Positions 32,520-44,622 are shown, counted from the stretch's first letter. The stretch: 64,000 nucleotides of DNA from CAWBJO01 sp963789175 (GCA_963789175.1 CAWBJO010000009.1:248001-312000), one strand, 5' to 3'. Translations and numbers: made by a program. Notes: a model not told the origin generated them from the letters alone.

Positions 32520-33221
32520 ATGGACAAACGGTCCACATATTCGCAGTTCTGCCCCGTCGCCATGGCGGCGGAAATCGTGTGCTCGCGATGGACGGCGCTG
32601 GTGCTTCGCGAGCTCATCGCCGGCAGCACGCGGTTCAACGACATCAAGCGCGGCGTGCCCCGCATGTCCCCTTCCCTGCTCTCGAAACGGCTGAAGGAAC
32701 TCGAGGCCGCCGGCATCGTCGAAGCACGGCGCGACGAGAGCGGCGCGGTGATGGAGTATCAGCTCACCGAAGCCGGCGAGGACTTGAAGTCGGTCATCGT
32801 GCCGCTCGGAACGTGGGGCCAGCGCTGGGTCGAGACGCAGCTGTCGCTCCGCAATCTCGATCCGTCGCTGCTCATGTGGGACATGCGGCGAAACCTGAAG
32901 CCCACGCCGCTGCCCGACCGGCGATGCACGGTGCAGTTCGAGTACCCGGAACTGGCGTCGGCCAAGCGGCGCTGGTGGCTCGTCATCGATCCGGACGGCG
33001 TCGATCTGTGCCTCGTCGATCCCGGCTACGACCTCGACCTGCAGGTTCGATGCCCGCTTCGCTGCATGACGGCAATCTGGATGGGACATGCATCGGTGCG
33101 CGGCGAGGTCGAGGCCGGACGCCTCGAGCTCACCGGCGACCGGACGCTGGCGCAGTCGATGCAGACCTGGCTGGGCCTCAGTCCATTCGCGGTCGAGAAG
33201 AACCGCCGCGCGAGCGGGTAG
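32520..33221 (+). CDS. HxlR family transcriptional regulator with C-terminal SCP2-like domain
   Basis: 233 residues. The N-terminal winged helix (about 8-100) is HxlR type: YSQFCPVAMAAEIVCSRWTA with the conserved Cys, LVLRELIAGSTRFNDIKRGV, MSPSLLSKRLKELEAAGIV. The following roughly 120 residues look like a small sterol-carrier-protein-2-like ligand pocket, a layout seen in longer HxlR proteins. Some HxlR proteins sense electrophiles through the Cys, but the ligand here is unknown. A TATACT at 32493 could be a -10 element. The gene's 3' end overlaps the convergent mutY by 44 bp. The divergent acyl-CoA dehydrogenase is the likeliest target. Confidence 0.83.
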   Translation: MDKRSTYSQFCPVAMAAEIVCSRWTALVLRELIAGSTRFNDIKRGVPRMSPSLLSKRLKELEAAGIVEARRDESGAVMEYQLTEAGEDLKSVIVPLGTWGQRWVETQLSLRNLDPSLLMWDMRRNLKPTPLPDRRCTVQFEYPELASAKRRWWLVIDPDGVDLCLVDPGYDLDLQVRCPLRCMTAIWMGHASVRGEVEAGRLELTGDRTLAQSMQTWLGLSPFAVEKNRRASG

Positions 33222-34284
33222 CGCGCTTCACCTCCGCTCCGAGCACGGCGGCCGCCACCTTTCGCATCACCGTCGGCAGCGCCTCCGCGGCCAGGTCGCG
33301 GCGCGGCACCCAGCGGCAGGCCGAGGCGAGCCCCGCCTCCTCGAACTCGGCCTTCCAGATGTCGAGCACGAGATGGAAATGGGTGAAGGTGTGCTCGATC
33401 CGCGCGCCGGTCGGCCGCCAGTCGGCAGGGAGCGGCACGAACGGTGCCGGGTCGGGGGCGACGGCGAGCCAGTCGGTCGACGGAAACTCCATCATGCCGC
33501 CGAGGAGACCGCGCTCCGGCCGGCGCCGCAACAGGACGGCGCCGTCGCGGCGCTCGGCCCAGAACGCCGTGCCGTAGCGCACGGGACGCTCCGCCTTCGG
33601 CGCCTTGCGCGGCAGGGTCGCCTCGATCCCGATGCGGCGGGCAAGGCAATCCATCTCGAGCGGACAGCGCGGGCAGTCGGGAGCGCGCGGCGTACAGACG
33701 AGCGCACCGAGATCCATCATGGCCTGGGTGTGGTCGCCGGAGCGAACGTCCGGCACCAGGGCAGCCGCCGCGGCGCGGATTTCCCGCTTGGCCGCCGGCA
33801 GGTCGGTCGTGATGGCGAAGAGGCGCGCGACGACGCGCTCTATATTGGCGTCGACGGCGGCCGCCGGCACATCATGGGCGATGGCGGTGATGGCGGCGGC
33901 GGTGTAGGGGCCGATGCCGGGAAGCTCGAGGAGACCGTCACAGGTGGAGGGAAAGCGGCCGCCGTACCGGGCGACGACCTCGCGGGCGCAGCGGTGGAGA
34001 TTGCGGGCGCGGGCATAGTAGCCAAGGCCGGCCCAGGCCCGCAGCACCTCGTCCAGAGAGGCACTTGCGAGATCCTGCACGGTCGGCCAGCGGCGCGTGA
34101 AGGCGAGGAAGTAGCCTTCGACCGCCCGCACCGTCGTCTGCTGCAGCATGATCTCGCTCAGCCACACGCGATAGGGATCGGCGACCTCGCCCGGCAGGGC
34201 GCGCCAGGGAAGGCGGCGCCGGTTGACGTCGTACCAGGCGAGCAGCCTGGTCGACAGGTCGGGAGTGCCGGGATCGGCTTTCAT
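33178..34284 (-). CDS. mutY: A/G-specific adenine glycosylase
   Basis: 368 residues. It removes adenine mispaired with 8-oxoguanine. The helix-hairpin-helix region is LLELPGIGPYTAAAITAIAH with the catalytic Asp in VDANIERVVARL; IMLQQTTVRAVEGYF is the MutY-specific N-terminal motif. The iron-sulfur cysteines follow C-x6-C-x2-C-x5-C in CTPRAPDCPRCPLEMDC. A NUDIX-like C-terminal domain (about 230-345) recognises 8-oxoG. The last roughly 20 residues are Arg/Ser rich, extending into the end of the HxlR gene on the other strand. A GTG at 34290 is a possible alternative start. It is divergent from the DUF721 gene across 30 bp. Confidence 0.95.
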   Translation of the reverse strand: MKADPGTPDLSTRLLAWYDVNRRRLPWRALPGEVADPYRVWLSEIMLQQTTVRAVEGYFLAFTRRWPTVQDLASASLDEVLRAWAGLGYYARARNLHRCAREVVARYGGRFPSTCDGLLELPGIGPYTAAAITAIAHDVPAAAVDANIERVVARLFAITTDLPAAKREIRAAAAALVPDVRSGDHTQAMMDLGALVCTPRAPDCPRCPLEMDCLARRIGIEATLPRKAPKAERPVRYGTAFWAERRDGAVLLRRRPERGLLGGMMEFPSTDWLAVAPDPAPFVPLPADWRPTGARIEHTFTHFHLVLDIWKAEFEEAGLASACRWVPRRDLAAEALPTVMRKVAAAVLGAEVKRATRSRGGSSRPRMD

Positions 34285-34314
34285 TCGCACCGCCGCTCTT
34301 TATGCCTTATTATC

Positions 34315-34821
34315 ATGGCGTCTCAACTCGGCGATCGCATCCTTTGCATGAACCGGCTCGACCATCACTTCAAGATCGTCACCCGGGCGGCCTATGAACG
34401 CTACGGCCGGGCCTATGGCGAAATGCTAGCGCGATGGCCGGCGATCGCCGGAGACCGGCTCGCCGCCCAGACGCGGCCGGAGCGGATCGTGTGGCCGCGC
34501 AGCGAGCCCAAGGAGCGGAAGTCCGACGGCGTGCTCGTCGTCCGGGTGGAGCCCGCCTTCGCCCTCGATCTCCAGTACGAGGCACCCGTCCTCATCGAGC
34601 GCATCAACGGCTATTTCGGGTATGGCGCGATCGGGCGCCTGCGCATCGTCAAGGGCCCGACCGGAAACAAGCCGCGCAAGACCCCTCGCCCGCCGGTTGC
34701 GGTCGACCCTGAGGCGATCGGGAAACAGCTTGCGGGAATCGACGACGATCGCCTAAAGGCCGCATTGTCAAAGCTCGGATCGGGGCTTAAGTCAGTCGGA
34801 CGCATGGCGTCGAAGGGTTGA
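34315..34821 (+). CDS. DUF721 (DciA-like) family protein
   Basis: 168 residues. The core (residues 15-110) fits DUF721: YERYGRAYGEMLARWPAIAG, then LVVRVEPAFALDLQYEAPVL and YFGYGAIGRLRIVKGP. DciA, the characterised member, helps load the replicative helicase; alphaproteobacterial forms like this one are shorter and their role is unproven. The C terminus is basic and ends in a helical KLGSGLKSVGRM. No Shine-Dalgarno is visible before ATG 34315 or the alternative ATG 34348. mutY / DUF721 / DsbA-like / smc is a conserved gene order in Hyphomicrobiales to my knowledge. Confidence 0.75.
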   Translation: MASQLGDRILCMNRLDHHFKIVTRAAYERYGRAYGEMLARWPAIAGDRLAAQTRPERIVWPRSEPKERKSDGVLVVRVEPAFALDLQYEAPVLIERINGYFGYGAIGRLRIVKGPTGNKPRKTPRPPVAVDPEAIGKQLAGIDDDRLKAALSKLGSGLKSVGRMASKG

Positions 34822-34901
34822 TTCTCGCCCGTTTCCGCAAAATGCTGCCGTAGCGGCATCAGCGTCAGTAGCACCACAAAATATGGTAGTCAGGACCCGT
34901 C

Positions 34902-35582
34902 ATGAACATAGATCGTCGAGTTTTTCTTGGAGGCGCAGTGGTGGTGGCGGCCGGTGCCGGCGGCTACTACGTGCTGGAAAGCGGCTCTGAAAACGCCTCC
35001 CGGCTGCCCGGGATTTCCAACGCCCTGGCACAGGACGCCGATGCGGAAAAGCTCCTGCAGGCGCCGAGCCTGGGCGAGCGGGTTCTCGGCTCGCCTGACG
35101 CCAAGGTTACGCTCATCGAATATGCCTCGGCCACCTGCCCGCATTGCGCCGACTTCCACGCGCGCCTCTTTCCGACCCTGAAGTCGGAGTACATCGACAC
35201 CGGCAAGGTCAAGTTCATCTTCCGCGAGTTCCCGCTCGACGACCTGGCGCTCGCCGCCTTCATGGTGGCGCGCTGCGCGCCGGCCGACAAATACTTCCCG
35301 ATGATCGACGTGCTGTTCGAGCAGCAGAAGACCTGGATCGGCAACGATCCGCGCGAGTCGCTGTTCAAGATCGCCCAGATGGCCGGCTTCTCGCGCGACA
35401 GCTTCGACCAGTGCCTCAAGGACGAGAAGACGGCGCGCGGCATCATCGAGATCAAGGAGCTCGGCGAGAAGGAGTTCGGCGTCAGCTCGACCCCGACCTT
35501 CTTCGTCAACGGCAAGCAGATCCAGGGAGTCCAGCCCATCGAGGACTACCGCAAGGCGATCGAGGCCGCGCTCGCCGCATAG
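34902..35582 (+). CDS. DsbA/BdbD-like thiol-disulfide oxidoreductase (exported)
   Basis: 226 residues. The N terminus DRRVFLGGAVVVAAGAGGYY has a twin-arginine (R-R-x-F-L) motif followed by a hydrophobic core, so Tat export or a membrane anchor is likely. The thioredoxin-fold domain has the active site TCPHCADFH (CPHC) near residue 80 and the cis-proline loop SSTPTFFVNGKQI. It belongs to the DsbA-related DSBA_oxidoreductase group that forms or isomerises disulfides in the periplasm. An AGGA is upstream of the ATG. smc starts 37 nt downstream. Confidence 0.9.
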   Translation: MNIDRRVFLGGAVVVAAGAGGYYVLESGSENASRLPGISNALAQDADAEKLLQAPSLGERVLGSPDAKVTLIEYASATCPHCADFHARLFPTLKSEYIDTGKVKFIFREFPLDDLALAAFMVARCAPADKYFPMIDVLFEQQKTWIGNDPRESLFKIAQMAGFSRDSFDQCLKDEKTARGIIEIKELGEKEFGVSSTPTFFVNGKQIQGVQPIEDYRKAIEAALAA

Positions 35583-35618
35583 GCGGCCGCTGCCGAAGCA
35601 AGGGGGGATGCCGCATCC

Positions 35619-38600
35619 ATGAAGTTCACGCGCCTCAGGCTGTCGGGGTTCAAATCCTTCGTCGAGCCGACCGAGCTCGTGATCGAGCCGGGACTCACCG
35701 GCGTCGTGGGGCCGAACGGCTGCGGCAAGTCGAACCTGCTCGAAGCGCTCCGCTGGGTGATGGGCGAAAGCTCGTACAAGAGCATGCGGGCCTCGGGCAT
35801 GGACGACGTCATCTTCTCCGGCACGTCGTCGCGGCCGGCCCGCAACATGGCCGAGGTCATGGTGACCCTCGACAACGGCGCCCGCACGGCGCCGCCGCAG
35901 TTCAACGAACTCGAGTCGATCGAGATCGCGCGGCGCATCGAGCGTGAGGCGGGCTCTGCCTATCGGATCAACGGCAAGGACGTCCGGGCCCGCGACGTGC
36001 AGCTCCTGTTCGCCGACGTCTCGACGGGAGCCCGCTCGCCGGCGCTGGTGCGCCAAGGCCAGATCGGCGAACTGATCAACGCCAAGCCGCAGGCGCGGCG
36101 CCGCATTCTCGAGGAGGCGGCCGGCATCACCGGGCTCCACACCCGCCGCCACGAGGCCGAGCTCAAACTCAAGGCGGCGGAAGCGAACCTGCTGCGCCTC
36201 CAGGACGTCGTCGGACAGCTCGAAACGCAGGTTCAGGCTCTGAAGCGCCAGGCCCGCCAGGCGGCGAAGTACAAGAGCGTGTCGGCCGAAATCCGGAAGC
36301 TCGAGGCGGCGAGCCTGTACCTCGCCTGGGTCGAGGCGCAGGACACCGCAACCAGCGAGCGCCGGAAGCTCGACGAGATCACACGCGTCCTCGCCGAGCA
36401 CACGCGCGCCCTCTCCGAGGCGAGCCGGCGGCGCGACGAAGCCGGCGAGGGATTGCCGAAACTGCGCGAGGTCGAAACGGCGCGGGCCGCCGCCGTGCAG
36501 CGCCTGACCATCGAGCGCCAGTCGATCGAGGAAGACGAGGCGCGCAGCAAGGCGCGGCGCGGCGAGGTGGAAGCGCGGCATGCGCAGATCGCCCAGGACC
36601 TCGCCCGCGAGCGCGACACGCTCAACGACACGACCGCGGTGCTGAGCGACATCGAGCGCGAAGAGGCCTCGCATCGCGAGCTCCAGTCCAACGAGGGCGA
36701 TGCGCGCACCGACGCGGCGCAGGCGCTCGAAGCCGCCGCAGCCGCCCTCGCCCAGGTCCAGGAAACCACCGACCAGGCGGCGGCACGGCTTTCCGATCTC
36801 GTGGCCAGGCGCAACAGCCTGGAACGCGGCATCGCCGAACAGGACTCCCGCCTGCAAAAGGCGGAGCGCGAGCTTGCCGAGGTGGCCCAGCGCCGGTCGC
36901 TGCTTGCCGCGCAAGCCGGCGGCATGGACGGCGGCCAATCGTTGAACGCGGCGGTCGAGGCCGCCGTTGCGCATGCGGAACGCCTGGAGGCGGCGGCGAA
37001 CCAGGCCGAGGCCGCGGCGCAAAGCGCCCGCACGTTCGAGAGCGAGGTGCACACGGCCCATGAAGACGGGCGGCGGGCCGCCGAACGGCTCGAGACCGAG
37101 ATCCGCACCCTCTCCACCTATCTCAGCGTCGGCCCGTCGGACGAATGGCCGCCGCTGGTCGACACCCTCACTGTCAGGCCCGGCTACGAGAATGCGCTCG
37201 GCGCGGCGCTCGGCGACGAGCTCGACGTGCCGATCGACGAGGCGGCGCCCGTGCATTGGCGCCGGCTGCCGCCGTTCGACGACAACCACCCTCTTCCGCA
37301 TGGAACGACGCCGCTTGCCGACGTCGTCGATGCGCCGCGGTCGCTCACCCGCCGTCTCCTCCATACGGGCCTCGTGCCGCGCGAACTCGGCAGCCTCCTG
37401 CAGGCCCAGCTCGCTCCCGGCCAGCGGCTCGTCAGCCGCGAAGGCGACCTGTGGCGGTGGGACGGCTATACCGCCCATGCCGACGCCCCGACGTCCTCGA
37501 CGCAACGGCTGGCGGCCCGCAACCGGCTGCAGACCCTGAAGTCGGAGGCCGAGGCGGCGCAGGCGCGCAGCGAATGCCTTGCGGCTCAGGCACGACGCGG
37601 CCCGGCAGGCCCTCGAAGCGGCGCTCGCCGCCGAGCGCCAGCAGCGCGACGCCTGGCGGGCGGCAGCGGTCGCCGCCGATGCGGCGCGCACCGCGCTTTC
37701 CCAGCACGAGCGGCGCAATGCCGAGCGGCTGCAGCAATCGGGCGCGCTCGAAGCGGCGGCACATCTTCTCGACGGACAGGCGGCGGAAGCCCGCCAGAAA
37801 CTCGCCGACCTCAGTGCCGAGCAGTCGTCTCTCGCCGACGCGGAAGGACTGCAGGCGGAGCTCAAGGGCCTGCGGGATTCGGTCAACGGGGAGCGGGCGC
37901 GCTACGGCGAGGCACGGGCCCGCCACGACAGCGTGGAGCGCGAAGTGCGGCAGCGTGTCGAGCGACTCTCGGCCATCGCGCGCGAGCGGATCCAGTGGAG
38001 CGAGCGGTCGCGCCGCAGCGAGCAGCAGATCGCCGAGCTCGAGCAGCGTTCGGAGACCGCCCGCCTGGCGCTGCAGGACCTCGACCGGCTGCCGCAGCTC
38101 TTCGAAGAGCGCCGCATGAAGCTGCTTTCGGCGCTGTCGGAGGCGGAAGCGCACCGCAACACGGCGGCAGACGAGCTGGCGGTCGGCGAGCAGCGCTACC
38201 GGGCAGCCGAAACGCAGCAGCGGCAGGCGCAGGACGCGCTGGCGCAAAGCCGCGAGACGCATGCGCGCAGCCAGGCGCTGCTCGAAGCGGCGCTCGCGCG
38301 CAGCGACGACTGGCGGCAGCGGATCGCCGAGGCGCTGGCTTGCGAACCGGAGGAGGTCGCGGCCACGGCGGGCTTCGAGCCGCAGAAGATGCCGGCGCCC
38401 CAGGAGATCGAGGACCGCCTCGCCAAGCTCAAGGACGAGCGCGAACGTCTCGGCGCCGTCAACCTCAGGGCGGAAGAGGAAGCGAACTCCGTCCAGCAGC
38501 AGCTCGACGGCATCGTCAAGGAGCGCGACGACCTCGTCCAGGCGATCGCCAAGCTCAGGGGCGGCATCCAGAGCCTCAACAGGGAAGGTCGGCAGCGGCT

Positions 38601-39075
38601 CCTCGACGCGTTCGAGAGCGTCAACCAGAACTTCACCTCGCTGTTCACGACCCTGTTCGGCGGCGGCAAGGCCGAGCTGCAACTCGTCGAGTCCGAGGAT
38701 CCGCTCGAGGCCGGCCTCGAGATCCTGGCCCATCCGCCGGGCAAGAAGCCGCAGGTGCTGTCGCTCCTGTCGGGCGGCGAGCAGGCGCTCACCGCCATGG
38801 CCCTCATCTTCGCCGTGTTCCTCACCAACCCGTCGCCGATCTGCGTGCTGGACGAAGTCGACGCGCCGCTCGACGACCACAATGTCGAGCGATTCTGCAA
38901 CCTCCTCGACGCGATGCTGGAGCGCACCGACACCCGCTTCCTGATCATCACGCACCACGCGCTGACCATGGCGCGGATGCACCGCCTGTTCGGGGTCACG
39001 ATGATGGAGCGCGGCGTGAGCCAGCTCGTTTCGGTCGACCTCGAAACGGCCGAGGGGCTACGCCAGGCGAGCTGA
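35619..39075 (+). CDS. smc: chromosome segregation ATPase SMC (frame broken near 37.58 kb)
   Basis: Full-length SMC content (about 1,150 residues) in two reading frames. Residues 1 to about 655 run from ATG 35619: Walker A GPNGCGKSN at 31-39, coiled coil, hinge around 495-620. The frame must then change by +1 (one extra base, or a loss such as two bases) between about 37570 and 37600; the second frame carries the return coil, the signature LLSGGEQALTAMAL and Walker B PICVLDEVDAPLDDHN, and stops at 39075. Without the shift the first frame continues to 39233 as Arg/Ala-rich nonsense. SMC organises and segregates the chromosome with ScpAB and is normally important for growth, so a base-call or assembly error is the likeliest cause; a true pseudogene cannot be excluded. 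Confidence 0.85.
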
Positions 39076-39164
39076 GTCCGCAGCTTTGGAGCGCAAAACG
39101 CCGCAGCGGCGGCGAAGCGGGAATTTCCACAGCCGATCAGCGCCTTAAGCTCGGGGCGGTCTGC

Positions 39165-39193
39165 TTGACACTCCCCGACCCGCCAACTATGTT
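39165..39193 (+). promoter_or_regulatory. promoter of the ATP synthase F0 operon
   Basis: A perfect TTGACA (39165-39170), 17-nt spacer and TATGTT (39188-39193) lie 50 nt before the atpI ATG in the 168-bp gap after smc. This is the best sigma70-like promoter in the window and should drive atpI-atpB-atpE-atpF'-atpF. Confidence 0.78.
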
Positions 39194-39243
39194 CGCGGCC
39201 GTTTTCGGGGCGTTATCACCGGTGCATCCTTGAGTCCCACCAC

Positions 39244-39591
39244 ATGGCCGACGAGAAGCTCAAGGATTTCGCGAAACGGCTCGAACAAACGCGTCAGGTC
39301 TACAAGGGCGCGGGCGATTCCAGGACAGAAGAAGCATCGGCGCTCGGTCTGGCGACGCGGGCCATCACGGAGCTGGTGGTCGGCATCGGCGTGGCCATGG
39401 GCCTCGGCTGGCTGGTCGACCGCTATTTCGACACGCGGCCGCTGTTCATGCTGATTCTCCTTCCCATCGGCCTGGCCGCGGGCGTGCTGAACGTGATGCG
39501 GCTGGGCAACAGCAAGCAAGCGACTGACCTGGTGGGGGGAAAGCCAGGAGTTCCGCCGGCGCCGTCGGTGAAAGACGAGGACGAGGATTGA
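39244..39591 (+). CDS. atpI: ATP synthase subunit I (AtpI/AtpZ family)
   Basis: 115 residues. Two membrane helices (about 43-62 and 70-88: AITELVVGIGVAMGLGWLVD; FMLILLPIGLAAGVLNVMRL) follow a charged cytoplasmic N terminus, as in AtpI/AtpZ proteins. These assist assembly of the c-ring or Mg uptake, and the gene normally opens the F0 operon. The TTGACA promoter lies 50 nt upstream. The C terminus is acidic (VKDEDED). The stop is followed by a 66-nt gap before the atpB start region, where the frame has a problem. Confidence 0.85.
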   Translation: MADEKLKDFAKRLEQTRQVYKGAGDSRTEEASALGLATRAITELVVGIGVAMGLGWLVDRYFDTRPLFMLILLPIGLAAGVLNVMRLGNSKQATDLVGGKPGVPPAPSVKDEDED

Positions 39592-39657
39592 CGTGACGAC
39601 AGTGACGCGCAGCCGCCACGACCGGAACCGAAATCGCCGCCGCCGAAGGCGCTGCGC

Positions 39658-40397
39658 ATGGCGGCGGGGGAAGCGTCATCGATCCCATCCACCAATTCGA
39701 GATCGAGCGGATCATTCCGATCAACATCGGCGGCATCGACGCGTCGCTGACCAATTCCGGGCTGTGGGCGCTCGTCGCCGTGGCGGTCGTGTCGCTCGTC
39801 ATGCTGCTCGCTCCGCGCAAGCTGGTGCCGACGCGGTTCCAGTCGGTGGCGGAAAGCCTCTACGAGCTGGTGTTCGGCTTCACCGACGAGGTGCTCGGGC
39901 CGCATGCGCGGTCGTACTTCCCCTTCGTGTTCACGCTCTTCGCCTTCATCCTGGTGTGCAACCTGCTCGGGCTGATACCGGGCGTGTTCACGGTGACCAG
40001 CCACATCATCATCACGCTGGCGCTCGCCCTGACGGTGTTCATCGCGGCGACGGCGATCGGATTCATGAAGAACGGGGCCGGCTATCTCAAGCTCTTCGTT
40101 CCGCCCGGCGTGCCGCCTGCGCTGCTGCCCGTCGTGGTGCCGATCGAGATCGTGTCCTACTTCATCCGGCCGTTCAGCCTGTCGATCCGCCTGTTCGCGA
40201 ACATGATGGCCGGCCACATGATGCTCAAGGTGATCGCGGGCTTCGTGATCATGCTCGGCGTCTTCGCCGGCTGGCTGCCGCTCCTGGCGCTCGTCGCGCT
40301 CTACGCGCTCGAGCTGCTCGTGGCGGTCCTGCAGGCCTACGTCTTCGCCCTCCTCACCGTCCTCTATCTCAACGACGCCGTTCACGTCGATCACTAG
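39658..40397 (+). CDS. atpB: ATP synthase F0 subunit a (5' end frameshifted)
   Basis: Proton-channel subunit a. Conserved sequence begins at 39681 (DPIHQFEIERIIPINIGG) and runs to 40397 with the essential Arg in IRLFANMMAGHMMLKV and the C-terminal ALELLVAVLQAYVF helix. This frame has no ATG, GTG or TTG before an internal GTG at 39780, which would drop about 33 conserved residues. An ATG at 39658 with GAAGG 8 nt upstream is one base out of frame; adding one G to the five-G run at 39666-39670 joins them and gives a 246-residue protein (MAAGGSVIDPIHQF), normal for the family. I infer a missing base. It is flanked by atpI and atpE. Confidence 0.85.
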
Positions 40398-40433
40398 GTC
40401 GACACCATCCCCGCCAAATCGAAGGAGACCAAA

Positions 40434-40658
40434 ATGGAAGTTGAAGCTGCAAAAATGATCGGTGCCGGAATCGCGGCCATCGCGCTCGGCGGCGCCGGTG
40501 TCGGCATCGGACACATCTTCGGCAACTATCTCGCCGGGGCGCTGCGCAACCCCGCGGCGGCGGCCGGCCAGCGCGGCACGCTGTTCCTCGGCTTCGCCTT
40601 CGCCGAAGCGACGGGCCTCATCGGCTTCGCCGTCGCGATGCTCATCCTGTTCAGCTAG
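40434..40658 (+). CDS. atpE: ATP synthase F0 subunit c
   Basis: 74-residue hydrophobic hairpin that forms the rotor ring. Helix 1 has the glycine-rich GAGIAAIALGGAGVGIGHIF, the polar loop is RNPAAAAGQRG, and helix 2 carries the proton-binding Glu in FAFAEATGLIGFAVAM. A strong GAAGGAG precedes the ATG, as expected for the most highly translated F0 gene. It sits 36 nt after atpB. Confidence 0.96.
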   Translation: MEVEAAKMIGAGIAAIALGGAGVGIGHIFGNYLAGALRNPAAAAGQRGTLFLGFAFAEATGLIGFAVAMLILFS

Positions 40659-40704
40659 AGCCAATCCGCCAGCCGGCGCGCGCCGGCAACGGAGGCAAGG
40701 ACCC

Positions 40705-41187
40705 ATGCCGCAGCTCGACGTATCCACCTGGCCGCCGCAGCTCATCTGGCTCGCCATCGCCTTCATCACCCTCTACGTGATCATGGCGAAGGTCGCCCTG
40801 CCGCGCGTCGGCGGAGTCATCGAGGCGCGCCGTCACCGCATCCGGCAGGATCTCGATGCGGCACAGCGGTTGAAGGTCGAGACCGAGGCCGCCGCCGCCC
40901 AGTACCAGGCGATGCTCGCCCAGGCGCGGGCCCGCGGCCACGAGATGGCCCAACAGATGCGGGCCAAGCTGAACGGCGAAACCGAGCAGCAGCGGGCCAA
41001 GGTCGATGCCGAGCTCGATGCCAGGGTCGGCGAAGCGGAAGCGCGGATCGCGACGATGAAGTCCAAGGCGCTCGCCGACATCACGTCGGTCGCAGCCGAG
41101 CTCGCAGCCGAGATCGTCGGGCAGCTCACCGGCGCCAAGGTCGCCAAGGCCGCGGTGGCGAAGGCGCTCGGCGAGCGCAGCGAATAG
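40705..41187 (+). CDS. atpF': ATP synthase F0 subunit b'
   Basis: 160 residues from ATG 40705, with GGAGG upstream. One N-terminal membrane helix (PPQLIWLAIAFITLYVIMAK) is followed by a long amphipathic coiled coil (QDLDAAQRLKVETEAAAAQY and onward) forming half of the peripheral stalk. The b' form is typical of alphaproteobacteria and phototrophs, where it pairs with b instead of a b2 homodimer. It follows atpE by 46 nt and precedes atpF by 13 nt. The F1 subunits are not in this window, as usual for the split alphaproteobacterial operons. Confidence 0.9.
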   Translation: MPQLDVSTWPPQLIWLAIAFITLYVIMAKVALPRVGGVIEARRHRIRQDLDAAQRLKVETEAAAAQYQAMLAQARARGHEMAQQMRAKLNGETEQQRAKVDAELDARVGEAEARIATMKSKALADITSVAAELAAEIVGQLTGAKVAKAAVAKALGERSE

Positions 41188-41200
41188 GAACGCGAGGCCC

Positions 41201-41692
41201 ATGGAATTCCTGCACCACGCCGAAACCTGGATCGCGGTCGCCTTCTTCCTGCTGATCGCGCTCTTCATCTATATGCGGGTGCCGGCCAAGGCGGCCGAGT
41301 TTCTCGATGAACGGGCGGCGAAGATCGCCCGGGAGCTCGCCGAGGCCCAGAAGCTGCGCGAAGAGGCGCAGGCGCTGCTCAACGAATACGCGGCCAAGCG
41401 CCAGGAGGCCGAGACGGAAGCGCAAGGCATCGTCGAGCAGGCGCGCCGCGACGCCGAAGCCTATGCCGGCGAAGCCCGCCGCAAACTCGCCGAGAGCATC
41501 GAGCGGCGCACCGCAACGGCCCAGCAGAAGATCGCCCAAGCCGAGGCGCAGGCCATCAAGGAGGTCCGCTCGGCGGTCACCGATCTCGCGGTCACCGCCG
41601 CCGAACGGCTGATCAAGGACGAGCTCAAGGGTCCGGCGGGCGCCAAGATCGTCGACCAGAGCATCGCCGACCTCAAGGACCGGCTGAACTAG
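41201..41692 (+). CDS. atpF: ATP synthase F0 subunit b
   Basis: 163 residues. The N-terminal membrane helix is TWIAVAFFLLIALFIYMRVP; the remainder is a charged coiled coil with the ERRTATAQQKIAQAEAQAIK register and a C-terminal delta-binding region ending DQSIADLKDRLN. It is the partner of b' in the peripheral stalk. It is the last gene of the F0 operon and is tail-to-tail with gcvP across a 20-bp gap containing a GC hairpin. Confidence 0.92.
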   Translation: MEFLHHAETWIAVAFFLLIALFIYMRVPAKAAEFLDERAAKIARELAEAQKLREEAQALLNEYAAKRQEAETEAQGIVEQARRDAEAYAGEARRKLAESIERRTATAQQKIAQAEAQAIKEVRSAVTDLAVTAAERLIKDELKGPAGAKIVDQSIADLKDRLN

Positions 41693-41695
41693 CCC

Positions 41696-41710
41696 GCCCC
41701 GAGGCGGGGC
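41696..41710. terminator. GC hairpin between atpF and gcvP
   Basis: GCCCCG AGG CGGGGC forms a 6-bp stem with a 3-nt loop exactly in the 20-bp gap between the convergent atpF and gcvP stop codons. It lacks a T-run on either strand, so it is at best a weak bidirectional terminator or a 3'-end stabilising stem. Confidence 0.4.
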
Positions 41711-41712
41711 CC

Positions 41713-44622
<2,910 letters not shown>

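Noticed and set aside
34890..37886. Minus-strand frame of 998 codons over the DsbA-like gene and smc
   Set aside because: Antisense Leu/Arg-rich shadow; the plus strand carries Walker A and the CPHC motif.
37600..39233. Continuation of the first smc frame past the break as a genuine C-terminal domain
   Set aside because: The translation becomes Arg/Ala/Gly-rich and contains no SMC signature or Walker B; those lie in the neighbouring frame.
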